A stretch of DNA of 11,941 nt from Clostridium sp. UBA6758 (GCA_002453475.1 DKGY01000116.1:144865-156805), one strand, 5' to 3'. Counted from the stretch's first letter, positions 1 through 6,911 are shown. Notes: generated from the sequence alone by a model not told the origin. Numbers and translations are program-made.

Positions 1-447
1 ATAAATTCCATTACTTTCTTTTATAAAATTTATAATGTTTATATATTCTTCTTTATTATATTTCTCTGTTAATGGTCTCCCAATAATTATACTATTTTTA
101 GTTTTAAAGGTTGTTCCTTTTGTTATTCCACTGGGAATCATAACTTTTATACATTCCAAATAAGTACATAAATACTTTTTTCTCATAATTTCAATAAGAC
201 GTATATTATCCTCCGTAAGAAATTCCATACTGTCATCTATATCAACAATTTCTTTCAACTTAGTATTATCATCTATATCATAAAATATATCAACTATAAA
301 TCCATATATTTTCTTATTTCCATTTCCAAAGGGAACTGTAACCATTCTGCCTTTTTTAACCTTACCATATAAGCTTTCTGGCACTTTATATGTAAATATT
401 TTATCTACTTTTACAGCTTCATTATTTACAATAATCCCTAGATACAT
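1..447 (-). CDS. priA: PriA primosomal replication-restart helicase, N-terminal part (cut by window edge)
   Basis: PriA recognises stalled forks and D-loops and reloads the replicative helicase. Only the first 149 codons are visible; the frame stays open to base 1, so the helicase and zinc-binding parts lie outside. The start reads MYLGIIVNNEAVKVDKIFTY, followed by a KVPESLYGKVKKGRMVTVPF segment. This is the typical opening of the PriA 3'-end-binding domain, and the rest should enter the winged-helix region. The ATG at 447 is preceded by a G-rich Shine-Dalgarno (GAGGGGGG) about 7 nt upstream. It lies 126 nt downstream of coaBC, the usual Firmicute neighbour, but a strong terminator stands between them, so priA needs read-through or its own promoter. 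Identification rests on N-terminal similarity and gene order. Confidence 0.9.
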   Translation of the reverse strand, partial: MYLGIIVNNEAVKVDKIFTYKVPESLYGKVKKGRMVTVPFGNGNKKIYGFIVDIFYDIDDNTKLKEIVDIDDSMEFLTEDNIRLIEIMRKKYLCTYLECIKVMIPSGITKGTTFKTKNSIIIGRPLTEKYNKEEYINIINFIKESNGIY

Positions 448-455
448 TTTTATGC

Positions 456-479
456 CCCCCTCTAGAGGTATATACCTCC
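456..479 (-). promoter_or_regulatory. priA Shine-Dalgarno region with overlapping palindromes
   Basis: On the minus strand this reads GGAGGTATATACCTC followed by TAGAGGGGGG. The 14-base stretch GAGGTATATACCTC (465-478) is a perfect palindrome and CCTCTAGAGG overlaps it as a second one. The ACCTC block can pair either with the upstream GGAGGT or, less stably, with the G-run that serves as the priA Shine-Dalgarno. This may be an operator, a weak translational switch or chance; no function is known to me. Confidence 0.35.
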
Positions 480-547
480 ATTCTAAATTAACTATTAACT
501 ATATTTTATTTTTAAAATTCATCAGATATATTATGTAAATAAATAAT

Positions 548-575
548 AAAAAAAGCGACTTAGTCGCTTTTTTTT
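548..575 (-). terminator. Rho-independent terminator after coaBC (symmetric)
   Basis: A perfect 12-bp inverted repeat with a GCGAC/GTCGC core and a 3-nt loop is flanked by A-run and T-run arms. The hairpin is followed by a T-rich tract on either strand, so it could terminate in both directions. Its outer A/T arm overlaps the coaBC stop codon (576-574). It should limit transcription from the yicC-coaBC operon into priA. Confidence 0.88.
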
Positions 576-1761
576 ATTTATTGTTTAAAATCATATTAAA
601 AAGCTCATATCCAACTAATCTTTTACTCATATTTTCAAGAGATATTTCCTTTCCATCTCTATTTATAATGGTAACCCTGTTAGTATCACTTCCAAAGCCT
701 GCATTACTTTCAGTTATATCATTAGCTACAATATAATCAAGATTTTTCTTTTTTAGCTTTATGTGAGCATTTTCTATTACATCATTGCTCTCAGCTGCAA
801 ATCCAACTAAAATTTGATGTTTTTTTAGGGTTCCTAATTCCTTTAGAATATCGTTATCTCTTACTAATTCTATATTTAAATTACCTGGTCCCTTTTTTAT
901 CTTCTTATCTGAATAAGTATTCGGTTTGTAATCACTTACTGCTGCAGATTTAACTACAATATCACTGGTATCAAATTCTGCTTTAACTGCATTTAACATC
1001 TCTTCATTAGTTTCTACTTTTATAATTTTAACTCCTATTGGTGCTTTTATACTGGTAGGCCCACTGACAAGAACCACTTCTGCTCCTCTATCTCTAGCCT
1101 CTTCAGCAATAGCATATCCCATCTTACCAGTAGACCTATTAGTTAAAAACCTTACTGGATCTAAGTTAGCTCTAGTAGGCCCTGCTGTTACTAGCACTTT
1201 TTTACCTAATAAGTCCTTTGGTTCATGAAGATGTGATAAAATTACTTCTGCAATGTCTTCTGTATCAGCAAGTTTCCCATCTCCCACATCTCCACAAGCT
1301 AATCGCCCACTACTAGGATTTATAAACTCATATCCATAGCTTATCAGTTTTTTTATATTCTCTTGAACTATAGGATTATTATACATATTAGTATTCATGG
1401 CTGGAGCAAAGATTACCTTTGCATTAGTAGCCATAATAGTAGTTGACAACATATCATCAGCTATGCCATTTGCTACTTTACCTATAATGTTTGCTGTAGC
1501 CGGAACTACTACTAGTACATCTGCTTTTTTAGCTAAAGATATATGCTGAATTTCAAAAGCCCTCGGTTCATCAAACATATTCTTAATTACTGCATTTTGA
1601 CTTAATGATTGAAAACTTAATGGAGTAACAAACTCACAAGCAGACTTTGTCATAATAACATCCACATTTATGTCTTTCTTTTTCAATCTGCTTATAACAT
1701 CTAGAGCCTTATAGACTGCAACTCCACCGGTTACTCCAACAACTACATTTTTCTTACGCAT
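574..1761 (-). CDS. coaBC: Bifunctional phosphopantothenoylcysteine decarboxylase / phosphopantothenate-cysteine ligase
   Basis: The enzyme catalyses two consecutive cytosolic steps of coenzyme A synthesis: CTP-dependent joining of cysteine to 4'-phosphopantothenate (CoaB), then FMN-dependent decarboxylation to 4'-phosphopantetheine (CoaC). The 395-residue length is normal for the fusion. The N-terminal flavoprotein half (about 1-180) has VTGGVAVYK at 10-18, the catalytic His73 in QHISLAKKAD, the PAMN motif at 120-123 and the active-site Cys156 in LACGDVGDG. The C-terminal ligase half starts near GKKVLVTAGPT (186-196) and carries SAAVSDYKP (272-280), KIKK with the catalytic lysine near 289-290, and the VGFAAES motif. 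The ATG overlaps the end of rpoZ by 8 nt, implying translational coupling; an AGAAGG lies about 11 nt upstream, inside rpoZ. Last gene before the terminator. Confidence 0.96.
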   Translation of the reverse strand: MRKKNVVVGVTGGVAVYKALDVISRLKKKDINVDVIMTKSACEFVTPLSFQSLSQNAVIKNMFDEPRAFEIQHISLAKKADVLVVVPATANIIGKVANGIADDMLSTTIMATNAKVIFAPAMNTNMYNNPIVQENIKKLISYGYEFINPSSGRLACGDVGDGKLADTEDIAEVILSHLHEPKDLLGKKVLVTAGPTRANLDPVRFLTNRSTGKMGYAIAEEARDRGAEVVLVSGPTSIKAPIGVKIIKVETNEEMLNAVKAEFDTSDIVVKSAAVSDYKPNTYSDKKIKKGPGNLNIELVRDNDILKELGTLKKHQILVGFAAESNDVIENAHIKLKKKNLDYIVANDITESNAGFGSDTNRVTIINRDGKEISLENMSKRLVGYELFNMILNNK

Positions 1762-2044
1762 CTAAATTTGAGCCTTCTTCCGCCTCTTCATTTACCAGTT
1801 CTAGTTCTTGAACATTAGTAAACTTATCATCTGCCTCTCTAATTTCTATTACTCCTTGTTTAACTTCATTAATAGCAATAGTTAATGGCTTAGCTCCTAC
1901 TCCTTGTACTTTTGGCTCTTCACCGTCAATTATTTTTCTTGCTCTTCTTGAAGTAGATACTACTAATGAATATCTGTTATCCACTTTTTCTAATAGCTCT
2001 ACAATAGATGGATTAATCATTGAATTGCTTTTTGAATTACTCAT
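1754..2044 (-). CDS. rpoZ: DNA-directed RNA polymerase omega subunit
   Basis: Omega is the small RNA polymerase subunit that helps fold and hold beta-prime. The 96-residue protein has the family core MINPSIVELLEKVDNRYSLV (9-28), followed by VSTSRRARKI, and then a KPLTIAINEV segment that matches the second conserved helix. The tail is acidic. The gene begins 4 nt after gmk; its GGGAGG Shine-Dalgarno lies within the last gmk codons, 10 nt from the ATG, supporting this start over Met9. It overlaps coaBC by 8 nt. The gmk-rpoZ-coaBC order is conserved in Firmicutes and proteobacteria and strengthens the call. Confidence 0.95.
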   Translation of the reverse strand: MSNSKSNSMINPSIVELLEKVDNRYSLVVSTSRRARKIIDGEEPKVQGVGAKPLTIAINEVKQGVIEIREADDKFTNVQELELVNEEAEEGSNLDA

Positions 2045-2048
2045 ATTT

Positions 2049-2648
2049 TTAGAACCTCCCTAATAGCTCATCTTTTATTTTAAAAACTCTACATTTTTCT
2101 GCAATTATTATACTTTCAATTTTTTTAACTGCATCTTCAACCTTATCATTTACAACAGCATAGTCATATTTAGATGCAAAGCTTATTTCATCATAAGCAC
2201 ACTCCATTCTAGTCTTTAATGACTCTGGAGTTTCACTTCCTCTATTTGTTATTCTATTTCTAAGTTCTTCCATTGATGGAGGCATGATAAATATAAATAT
2301 TCCTTTAGGATATGAAGATTTAATCTTTAATGCACCCTGAATATCTATTTCTAATATTACATCTTTACCTTCTTCTAACATCTTTAAAACCTCAGACTTA
2401 GGTGTCCCATAAAAATTACCATAAACCTCTGCATATTCTAGAAAATCTTCTTTATCGATCCTTTTTAAAAATTCTTCTCTATCTATAAAGAAATAATTTA
2501 CTCCTTCTACTTCACCTTCTCTTGGTTTACGTGTAGTGCAAGATGTAGAAATCCATATTGGATTTTTTTCAATTAGCGCCTTACATACAGTCCCTTTGCC
2601 TGCTCCTGATGGTCCAGATATAACTAATAATTGTCCTTTACTTCCCAT
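2049..2648 (-). CDS. gmk: Guanylate kinase
   Basis: Phosphorylates GMP to GDP with ATP in the cytosol, an essential step of guanine nucleotide synthesis and salvage that also affects the (p)ppGpp pool. The 199-residue length is normal. The P-loop GPSGAGKGT sits at 12-20. The GMP-binding segment SCTTRKPREGEVEGVNYFF (36-54) contains the conserved arginines and tyrosine, and EIDIQGALKIK carries the central acidic motif. The IFIMPPS strand and the RNRITNRGSE lid are also recognisable. The start lies 1 nt after the remA stop with an AGAGG in the remA end, so the genes are co-translated. It probably works with the guanine permease encoded at 4086-5477 in purine salvage. Confidence 0.97.
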   Translation of the reverse strand: MGSKGQLLVISGPSGAGKGTVCKALIEKNPIWISTSCTTRKPREGEVEGVNYFFIDREEFLKRIDKEDFLEYAEVYGNFYGTPKSEVLKMLEEGKDVILEIDIQGALKIKSSYPKGIFIFIMPPSMEELRNRITNRGSETPESLKTRMECAYDEISFASKYDYAVVNDKVEDAVKKIESIIIAEKCRVFKIKDELLGRF

Positions 2649-2649
2649 A

Positions 2650-2922
2650 TTAATCCTCTACCTCGTCTATAGCATCATCTCCCTTAGAGGATAATCTATG
2701 TGCTACTGTTTCAGGCTGAACAGCAGATAGTATTACATGGTCGCTATCAGTTATTATAACTGCTCTAGTTCTTCTTCCATAGGTAGCATCTATAAGCATA
2801 CCTCTATCCCTAGCTTCTTGAATTATTCTTTTTATAGGCGCTGATTCTGGACTAACAATAGCTACTAATCTATTTGCTGAAACAATATTTCCAAATCCAA
2901 TATTTATAAGTTTTATACCCAT
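2650..2922 (-). CDS. remA: RemA/DUF370 DNA-binding regulator
   Basis: RemA in Bacillus subtilis is a DNA-binding activator of biofilm-matrix and osmoprotection genes that assembles into ring-like oligomers; clostridial homologues are little studied. The 90-residue protein is nearly the same length as the Bacillus one and matches it closely by recall: [12 protein letters not shown] at 7-18, [11 protein letters not shown] at 22-32, [19 protein letters not shown] at 37-55 and [15 protein letters not shown] near 63-77. Arg18, Arg50 and Arg51, which matter for DNA binding in Bacillus, are present. An ideal GGAGG lies 6 nt before the ATG. It sits between yicC and gmk as in Bacillus (yloC-remA-gmk). 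The family call is firm; matrix control in this organism is inference. Confidence 0.93.
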   Translation of the reverse strand: MGIKLINIGFGNIVSANRLVAIVSPESAPIKRIIQEARDRGMLIDATYGRRTRAVIITDSDHVILSAVQPETVAHRLSSKGDDAIDEVED

Positions 2923-2938
2923 TCCCTACCTCCTAAAT

Positions 2939-3817
2939 TTATTCTATGTTTTGAACCTGTTCTCTAATTTTTTCTATATCACTTTTTATATCAAGTGCTA
3001 TATTAGTTAAATCCAGGTCATTAACTTTAGACGCAATTGTATTTGCTTCTCTGTTCATTTCTTGAACAATGAAGTCTAATTTTCTACCTATTGGCTCTCC
3101 TAGTTTAAAAGTCTTGATAACTTGCGCTACATGGCTTTTAAGTCTAACAATTTCTTCATCAACACAGGTTTTATCCGCTTGAAGAACTACTTCCATGATA
3201 ATACGATTTTCATCAATATTTTTTTCTGTTAAAATTTCTTCCACTTTCTTTAGAAGTCTTGCTCTGTACTCCTCTGTAACTTCAGGCACCCTTTTATTAA
3301 TTATATCAACATTACTTGAAATACATTCACATCTCTTTGTAATATCTATCAAAAGTTTTTCACCTTCTTGTTCCCTCATGGATACAAGATTATGTACTGC
3401 ATCTTCCACTGCTGGTAATAATATCTTCCATGTATTTTCTAAATCTTCTTCCTTTTGTTCTAATTTTAGAACCTCTGGAAACCTTGCTAAGGTTGTAGAA
3501 GAAATATCATCTCTTAAATCATATTTATCCCTTAAATTATGTAATACTTCCACATAATTCTCAGCTAAACTCTCATTTATCACTACAGCCATATCCTCGT
3601 TAGCTCCTTGATTTTGAGTAATAAATATATCTACCTTACCCCTTTTAATCTTGTCATTCACATATTTTCTTATACCATCTTCTAAAGATATTAAAGTTCT
3701 TGGCATTCTAACATTAAGTTCAAAGTACCTGTGATTCACTGTCTTTATTTCCACAATAAAACTAGATGCTTCGCCCTCTGATGTACCTCTTCCAAATCCA
3801 GTCATGCTTTTTATCAT
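2939..3817 (-). CDS. yicC: YicC/YloC-family endoribonuclease
   Basis: Members of this family were long called stress-induced proteins; later work on E. coli YicC and Bacillus YloC supports endoribonuclease activity. The N-terminus MIKSMTGFGRG and the C-terminal block LDFIVQEMNREANTIASK, ending in KSDIEKIREQVQNIE, are the two family signatures. I chose the ATG at 3817 (292 residues), which gives the standard MIKSMTGFG start; an in-frame TTG two codons upstream (3823) sits closer to the AGAAGGG ribosome-binding site and cannot be excluded. First gene of the yicC-remA-gmk-rpoZ-coaBC operon, behind a sigma-A-type promoter about 40 nt upstream. It ends 16 nt before remA. Confidence 0.92.
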   Translation of the reverse strand: MIKSMTGFGRGTSEGEASSFIVEIKTVNHRYFELNVRMPRTLISLEDGIRKYVNDKIKRGKVDIFITQNQGANEDMAVVINESLAENYVEVLHNLRDKYDLRDDISSTTLARFPEVLKLEQKEEDLENTWKILLPAVEDAVHNLVSMREQEGEKLLIDITKRCECISSNVDIINKRVPEVTEEYRARLLKKVEEILTEKNIDENRIIMEVVLQADKTCVDEEIVRLKSHVAQVIKTFKLGEPIGRKLDFIVQEMNREANTIASKVNDLDLTNIALDIKSDIEKIREQVQNIE

Positions 3818-3857
3818 ATACAACGCACCCTTCTAGACCTTCTTAAATTCTTTATTT

Positions 3858-3887
3858 ATTATACATAAAGTATGTGGCTTATTTCAA
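3858..3887 (-). promoter_or_regulatory. Sigma-A-type promoter of the yicC operon
   Basis: Minus strand: TTGAAA (3887-3882), an 18-nt spacer, then a perfect TATAAT (3863-3858). The -10 box lies about 40 nt before the yicC ATG, giving a short leader. It is the best promoter match upstream of the five-gene operon. Confidence 0.65.
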
Positions 3888-3970
3888 CCCATAAACAAAA
3901 GAATTTTAAAGAAAAATGAAATATTCTTTAGAAAACCTTAGAAAAACCCCTTTATTTTACTTATACATTA

Positions 3971-4014
3971 AAATAAAGAATCTGTGAACTTGCAAGTTCA
4001 CAGATTCTTTATTT
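3971..4014 (-). terminator. Long palindromic terminator after pbuG
   Basis: A 44-nt perfect palindrome (22-bp arms, central TTGCAA) contains a mixed G/C core and A/T-rich outer arms. On the minus strand the 3' arm runs into TTATTTTAATG. It lies 71 nt downstream of the pbuG stop and insulates the yicC operon from it. It is symmetric, so it could act in both directions, although no plus-strand gene is seen. Confidence 0.85.
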
Positions 4015-4085
4015 ATTTAATCATATATTTTCATTCTAAGTTATAAAAATATAACGTACAAACTAGATAACATAAATACTTTATA

Positions 4086-5477
4086 TTATAGTGCTGTAAT
4101 TATAATATTTAGTAAAAACAGAACTGCTGAAACATACATTATTGGATGAACGTCTTTAGCTTTTCCAGTAAATATTTTAGCTACACAGTAAAATATAAAT
4201 CCTACCGCTATACCAGTTGATATACTATAAGCTAACGGCATAAATATTGCAATAAAAAATGCAGGCATAGCTTCTGTGAAATCAGACCAGTTTATTTTAC
4301 CGAAAGATTCCATCATTAATATTCCAACAACTATTAAAGCTGGTGCAGTAGCTGCTCCTGGAACCATCCCCATTAATGGTGACAGGAAAATTGATAGTAA
4401 AAATAACACACCTACTGTAACAGAAGTCAACCCTGTTCTACCACCGGCACCAATTCCTGCTGCACTTTCTACATAGGTTGTAGTGTTACTTGTTCCTAAT
4501 AATGCACCAATAGATGTAGCAGTTGCATCCGCAAATAAAGCTCTTTCTAATTTAGATGATCTATTATTTCCTTGATTAAATAACTTTTCATCATTTTCAT
4601 CAAATATACCTGCTTTTCTTCCAGTTCCTAAAAAAGTCCCTATAGTATCAAATGTATCAGAGATAGAAAAAGCAAATATAGTAGTAATTACAAAGAAAAT
4701 TTTAGATGGATCACTAAATAATCCTGCAAAATCTAACTTAAAAAATGTTGGTGCTAAACTTGGTATTGATAATCCTATTGTTGAAAAATCAGGAACTTGA
4801 GTAACTCCAGTAAATATACCAATAATCGTAGTTCCTATAATTCCTATAAGAATAGAACCTTTAACCTTAAGTAACATTAAAACAATTGTTATTACCAATC
4901 CTATTAGAGCTAGTTGCGCAATTGGATCTGTAAAATTTGTTAATGATGGTAATATATCAAAATATTTAATTGATGCATCTGTTGCAAACACTTGGTTAAC
5001 AGCATCTCCTGTAAAGTTTAAGAAATGTGATTGTTTAATTCCAATATAAGCTATAAATAATCCAATTCCTCCTGATATAGCATACTGTAGTGATAGCGGT
5101 ATTGCATTAATTATCATTTTTCTAACTTTAGTTACTGTAATTAAAATATTAATTATTCCACATATAAATACCATAGCAAGAGCTTGTTGCCATGTAAAAC
5201 CTAACCCTAAAACAACAGTAAAAGTAAAGAAAGCATTTAATCCCATGCCTGGTGCTTGAGCAAAAGGAACATTAGCAACAAACCCCATAATAAAAGTTCC
5301 TATAGCCGCTGCAAGTATTGTTGCTAAAAATACAGCACCTTTATCCATTCCTGTAATAGATAATATTTGTGGATTTACGAATAAAATATACGCCATAGTT
5401 AAAAAAGTAGTAATTCCAGCTGTTATTTCAGTCTTGACATCAGTTCCATTTTCCTTTAACTTAAAAAATTTTTCCAT
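4086..5477 (-). CDS. pbuG: Guanine/hypoxanthine permease (NCS2 / AzgA-PbuG type)
   Basis: A polytopic membrane protein that imports purine bases, probably guanine and hypoxanthine, by proton symport. With the start used here it has 463 residues. Family features: MEKFFKLKENGTDVKTE with ITTFLTMAYI at the N-terminus, QAPGMGLNAFF at 74-84 (NCS2 motif), SDTFDTIGTFLGTGRKAG from about 273, and the long conserved block 315-349 containing FADATATS, GTSNTTTYVES and GIGAGGRTG. Many hydrophobic helices are obvious. The frame stays open 31 codons upstream to 5570, but that stretch is the riboswitch P1 strand and terminator. The ATG at 5477 has AGGAGG 9 nt upstream and gives the family N-terminus. Guanine should switch the gene off. 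Exact base specificity is inferred from the family and the riboswitch. Confidence 0.93.
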   Translation of the reverse strand: MEKFFKLKENGTDVKTEITAGITTFLTMAYILFVNPQILSITGMDKGAVFLATILAAAIGTFIMGFVANVPFAQAPGMGLNAFFTFTVVLGLGFTWQQALAMVFICGIINILITVTKVRKMIINAIPLSLQYAISGGIGLFIAYIGIKQSHFLNFTGDAVNQVFATDASIKYFDILPSLTNFTDPIAQLALIGLVITIVLMLLKVKGSILIGIIGTTIIGIFTGVTQVPDFSTIGLSIPSLAPTFFKLDFAGLFSDPSKIFFVITTIFAFSISDTFDTIGTFLGTGRKAGIFDENDEKLFNQGNNRSSKLERALFADATATSIGALLGTSNTTTYVESAAGIGAGGRTGLTSVTVGVLFLLSIFLSPLMGMVPGAATAPALIVVGILMMESFGKINWSDFTEAMPAFFIAIFMPLAYSISTGIAVGFIFYCVAKIFTGKAKDVHPIMYVSAVLFLLNIIITAL

Positions 5478-5510
5478 AAAGCTTGTCCTCCTATAAATAT
5501 ATATTATTGC

Positions 5511-5548
5511 AAAAAAATAGCCACCGGATAAGAATTCCAGTGACAGCT
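5511..5548 (-). terminator. Guanine-riboswitch terminator (expression platform)
   Basis: Minus strand: AGC, a TGT bulge, CACTGGA, a 7-nt loop ATTCTTA, TCCGGTG, GCT, then A and seven Ts. The 5' arm and loop (5538-5528, GGAATTCTTAT) can instead pair with the aptamer's P1 3' strand and the bases after it (5570-5560, ATGAGAATTCC) in an 11-bp antiterminator with one G-U pair. The two structures exclude each other, so ligand binding that holds P1 favours termination. Confidence 0.88.
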
Positions 5549-5563
5549 TTTTTAACATAGGAA

Positions 5564-5632
5564 TTCTCATAGTCGGATTTTATCGGTATCCGGTAGAAAC
5601 ATCTAATCCATCGTATTAGACCTATATGAAAA
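5564..5632 (-). ncRNA. Guanine riboswitch aptamer (purine riboswitch family)
   Basis: On the minus strand P1 pairs TTTTCATA (5632-5625) with TATGAGAA (5571-5564). P2 is CTAAT/ATTAG with the 7-nt loop ACGATGG. J2/3 is the hallmark GTTTCTACC. P3 is GGAT/ATCC around a loop containing CCGATAA. J3/1 is GACTATG. In xpt numbering the C at position 74 specifies guanine or hypoxanthine (adenine riboswitches have U), and U22, U47 and U51 are kept. The L2 GG and L3 CC that make the loop-loop pairs are kept, but L2 (usually GAUAUGG), L3 (usually CCGUAAA) and J1/2 (AGG where AAU is usual) deviate. Position ahead of a purine permease, with an overlapping antiterminator/terminator, fits a guanine-OFF switch. 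Confidence 0.95.
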
Positions 5633-5656
5633 TTAGTGGTTATTTCTTTTTACATG

Positions 5657-5688
5657 ATTATATTATCAACTTTCTTTACCTATGTCAA
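5657..5688 (-). promoter_or_regulatory. Sigma-A-type promoter driving the riboswitch-pbuG transcript
   Basis: Minus strand: a perfect -35 TTGACA (5688-5683) and, 17 nt on, TAATAT (5665-5660); an overlapping TATAAT lies at 5662-5657 with 20-nt spacing. Transcription would start near 5650, some 15-20 nt before the aptamer, as expected for a riboswitch leader. Confidence 0.75.
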
Positions 5689-5735
5689 TGATTTTTCCGT
5701 ATATTTATTTTATTTTTATTTCTATTGTTCGTGTA

Positions 5736-6719
5736 TTAATAATGTCCTTTTTCAAATATGTCTCTTATTTCATCTAAATTTCTTGTTTTACCAAGAGCTA
5801 AAATCATCTTTATTCTGGCCTTTTGCCCTGGCATACTATCTCCAAATATTACTCCCATATTTCTTAACTGTTTTCCTCCCCCTTCATAGCCATAACTATC
5901 TAGAACTCTCCCTTTATAGCATCTAGAAACTATTACTACTGCCACACCTTTATTTATAGCTTTTCCTACAGAGTCAGCCATTAATGGTGGAATATTACCT
6001 CTCCCCATAGCTTCTATTACTAATCCCTTAGCTCCTTGACTAATACAATAATCTATAAGGGTTCCATCCATTCCTGCACATGACTTAATAAGCTGAACAT
6101 TATTTTCTATTACATCAGTATTTATATATTCCTTTGTAGTGCTTTCTCTATAAAACCTTACCTCATTACTGTCAACAATACCTATAGGTCCAAATTCTGG
6201 ACTTTTAAAAGTATTAAGATGCATAGAGTGTGACTTCGTAACCTCACTGGCACAATTTAGCTCATTGTTTAAACATACAATTACTCCACGATTTCTTGAT
6301 TCTTTAGATGTAGCCGTACAAATTGATGCTGCTAAATTAGCAGGTCCATCGTATCCAAGTTCAGAACTATTTCTCATAGAACCTGTAACTACTACTGGTT
6401 TTTCACTATTTATAGTGAGCTGTAAAAAGTATGCTGTTTCCTCTAGGGTATCTGTTCCATGGGTAACTACTATACCATCTACATCTTCTCTTTCTAAAAA
6501 ACTCTTAACATAATTTGATAATTCTAGCATTATATCTGGAGTCATATGCGGACTTGGAAGACTAGAAAATGTATATGATTCTACTTCGGCATAAGATTCA
6601 ATACCTGTTACCATGGACATTATTTCTTCACCTGTTAAATTAGGTACTGCTGCTTTTATTTTCTCATCAACCTTCATAGATATAGTTCCGCCATTAAATA
6701 TTACTACAACTATACTCAT
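5736..6719 (-). CDS. ansA: Type I (cytosolic) L-asparaginase
   Basis: Hydrolyses L-asparagine to aspartate and ammonia. The 327-residue length fits the family and there is no signal peptide, so it should act in the cytosol. The first catalytic threonine is Thr12 in FNGGTIS (8-14). The second active-site signature VVTHGTDTLEETAYF (84-98) supplies Thr89 and Asp90, and the matching lysine is Lys162 in SEVTKSHSMH. PVVVTGSMR and a late MGRGNIPP segment are also typical. AGGAGG lies 10 nt before the ATG. The gene stands alone, with its own promoter and a terminator upstream; I see no clear terminator between its stop and the pbuG promoter. The related GatD subunit or a glutaminase-asparaginase is less likely, since neither a GatE partner nor a secretion signal is present. 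Confidence 0.9.
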   Translation of the reverse strand: MSIVVVIFNGGTISMKVDEKIKAAVPNLTGEEIMSMVTGIESYAEVESYTFSSLPSPHMTPDIMLELSNYVKSFLEREDVDGIVVTHGTDTLEETAYFLQLTINSEKPVVVTGSMRNSSELGYDGPANLAASICTATSKESRNRGVIVCLNNELNCASEVTKSHSMHLNTFKSPEFGPIGIVDSNEVRFYRESTTKEYINTDVIENNVQLIKSCAGMDGTLIDYCISQGAKGLVIEAMGRGNIPPLMADSVGKAINKGVAVVIVSRCYKGRVLDSYGYEGGGKQLRNMGVIFGDSMPGQKARIKMILALGKTRNLDEIRDIFEKGHY

Positions 6720-6801
6720 GCTTTATGTACCTCCTAAATATTTTTTATTTACAATCCCAAATAAAAGATCATTACACTTAACTTACTTAAATTCAATTTT
6801 A

Positions 6802-6830
6802 ATTATATATCTTTCTCAAGTATATTGTAA
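6802..6830 (-). promoter_or_regulatory. Candidate promoter of the asparaginase gene
   Basis: Minus strand: TTACAA (6830-6825), a 17-nt spacer and a perfect TATAAT (6807-6802), about 83 nt before the ATG. The -35 box is weak (3 of 6). It lies downstream of the spoIVA terminator, so it would make ansA independent of spoIVA. Confidence 0.5.
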
Positions 6831-6911
6831 ATATGCCCTATATATTATAAATATTCTCAATGAAATCTTTTACATAATTAAATATATTGCAATGATGGTA
6901 ATTATGCAATA

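Noticed and set aside
448..547. A sigma-A promoter for priA
   Set aside because: Only weak matches are visible (for example CTGATG, 16 nt, TATAGT, or TTTACA, 17 nt, TTTAAA), too poor in such A/T-rich DNA to list as a feature.
3195..3557. Plus-strand open frame of 120 codons
   Set aside because: Entirely antisense to yicC, whose conserved protein sequence explains the region; no Shine-Dalgarno.
4276..4476. Short plus-strand frames (also at 6265-6513, 10520-10702 and 11378-11620)
   Set aside because: All lie antisense within well-supported genes (pbuG, ansA, gpsA, der) and show no independent coding evidence.
5564..5632. Adenine or 2'-deoxyguanosine specificity of the riboswitch
   Set aside because: The J3/1 base corresponding to position 74 is C, not the U of adenine switches, and position 51 in GTTTCTACC is U, unlike the Mesoplasma-type deoxyguanosine switch, although J1/2 shares an AGG with that class.
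5636..5926. Plus-strand open frame of 96 codons
   Set aside because: It lies opposite the pbuG promoter, the riboswitch leader edge and the 3' end of the asparaginase gene, is rich in Phe/Tyr/Leu as expected from A/T-rich antisense DNA, and has no family resemblance.
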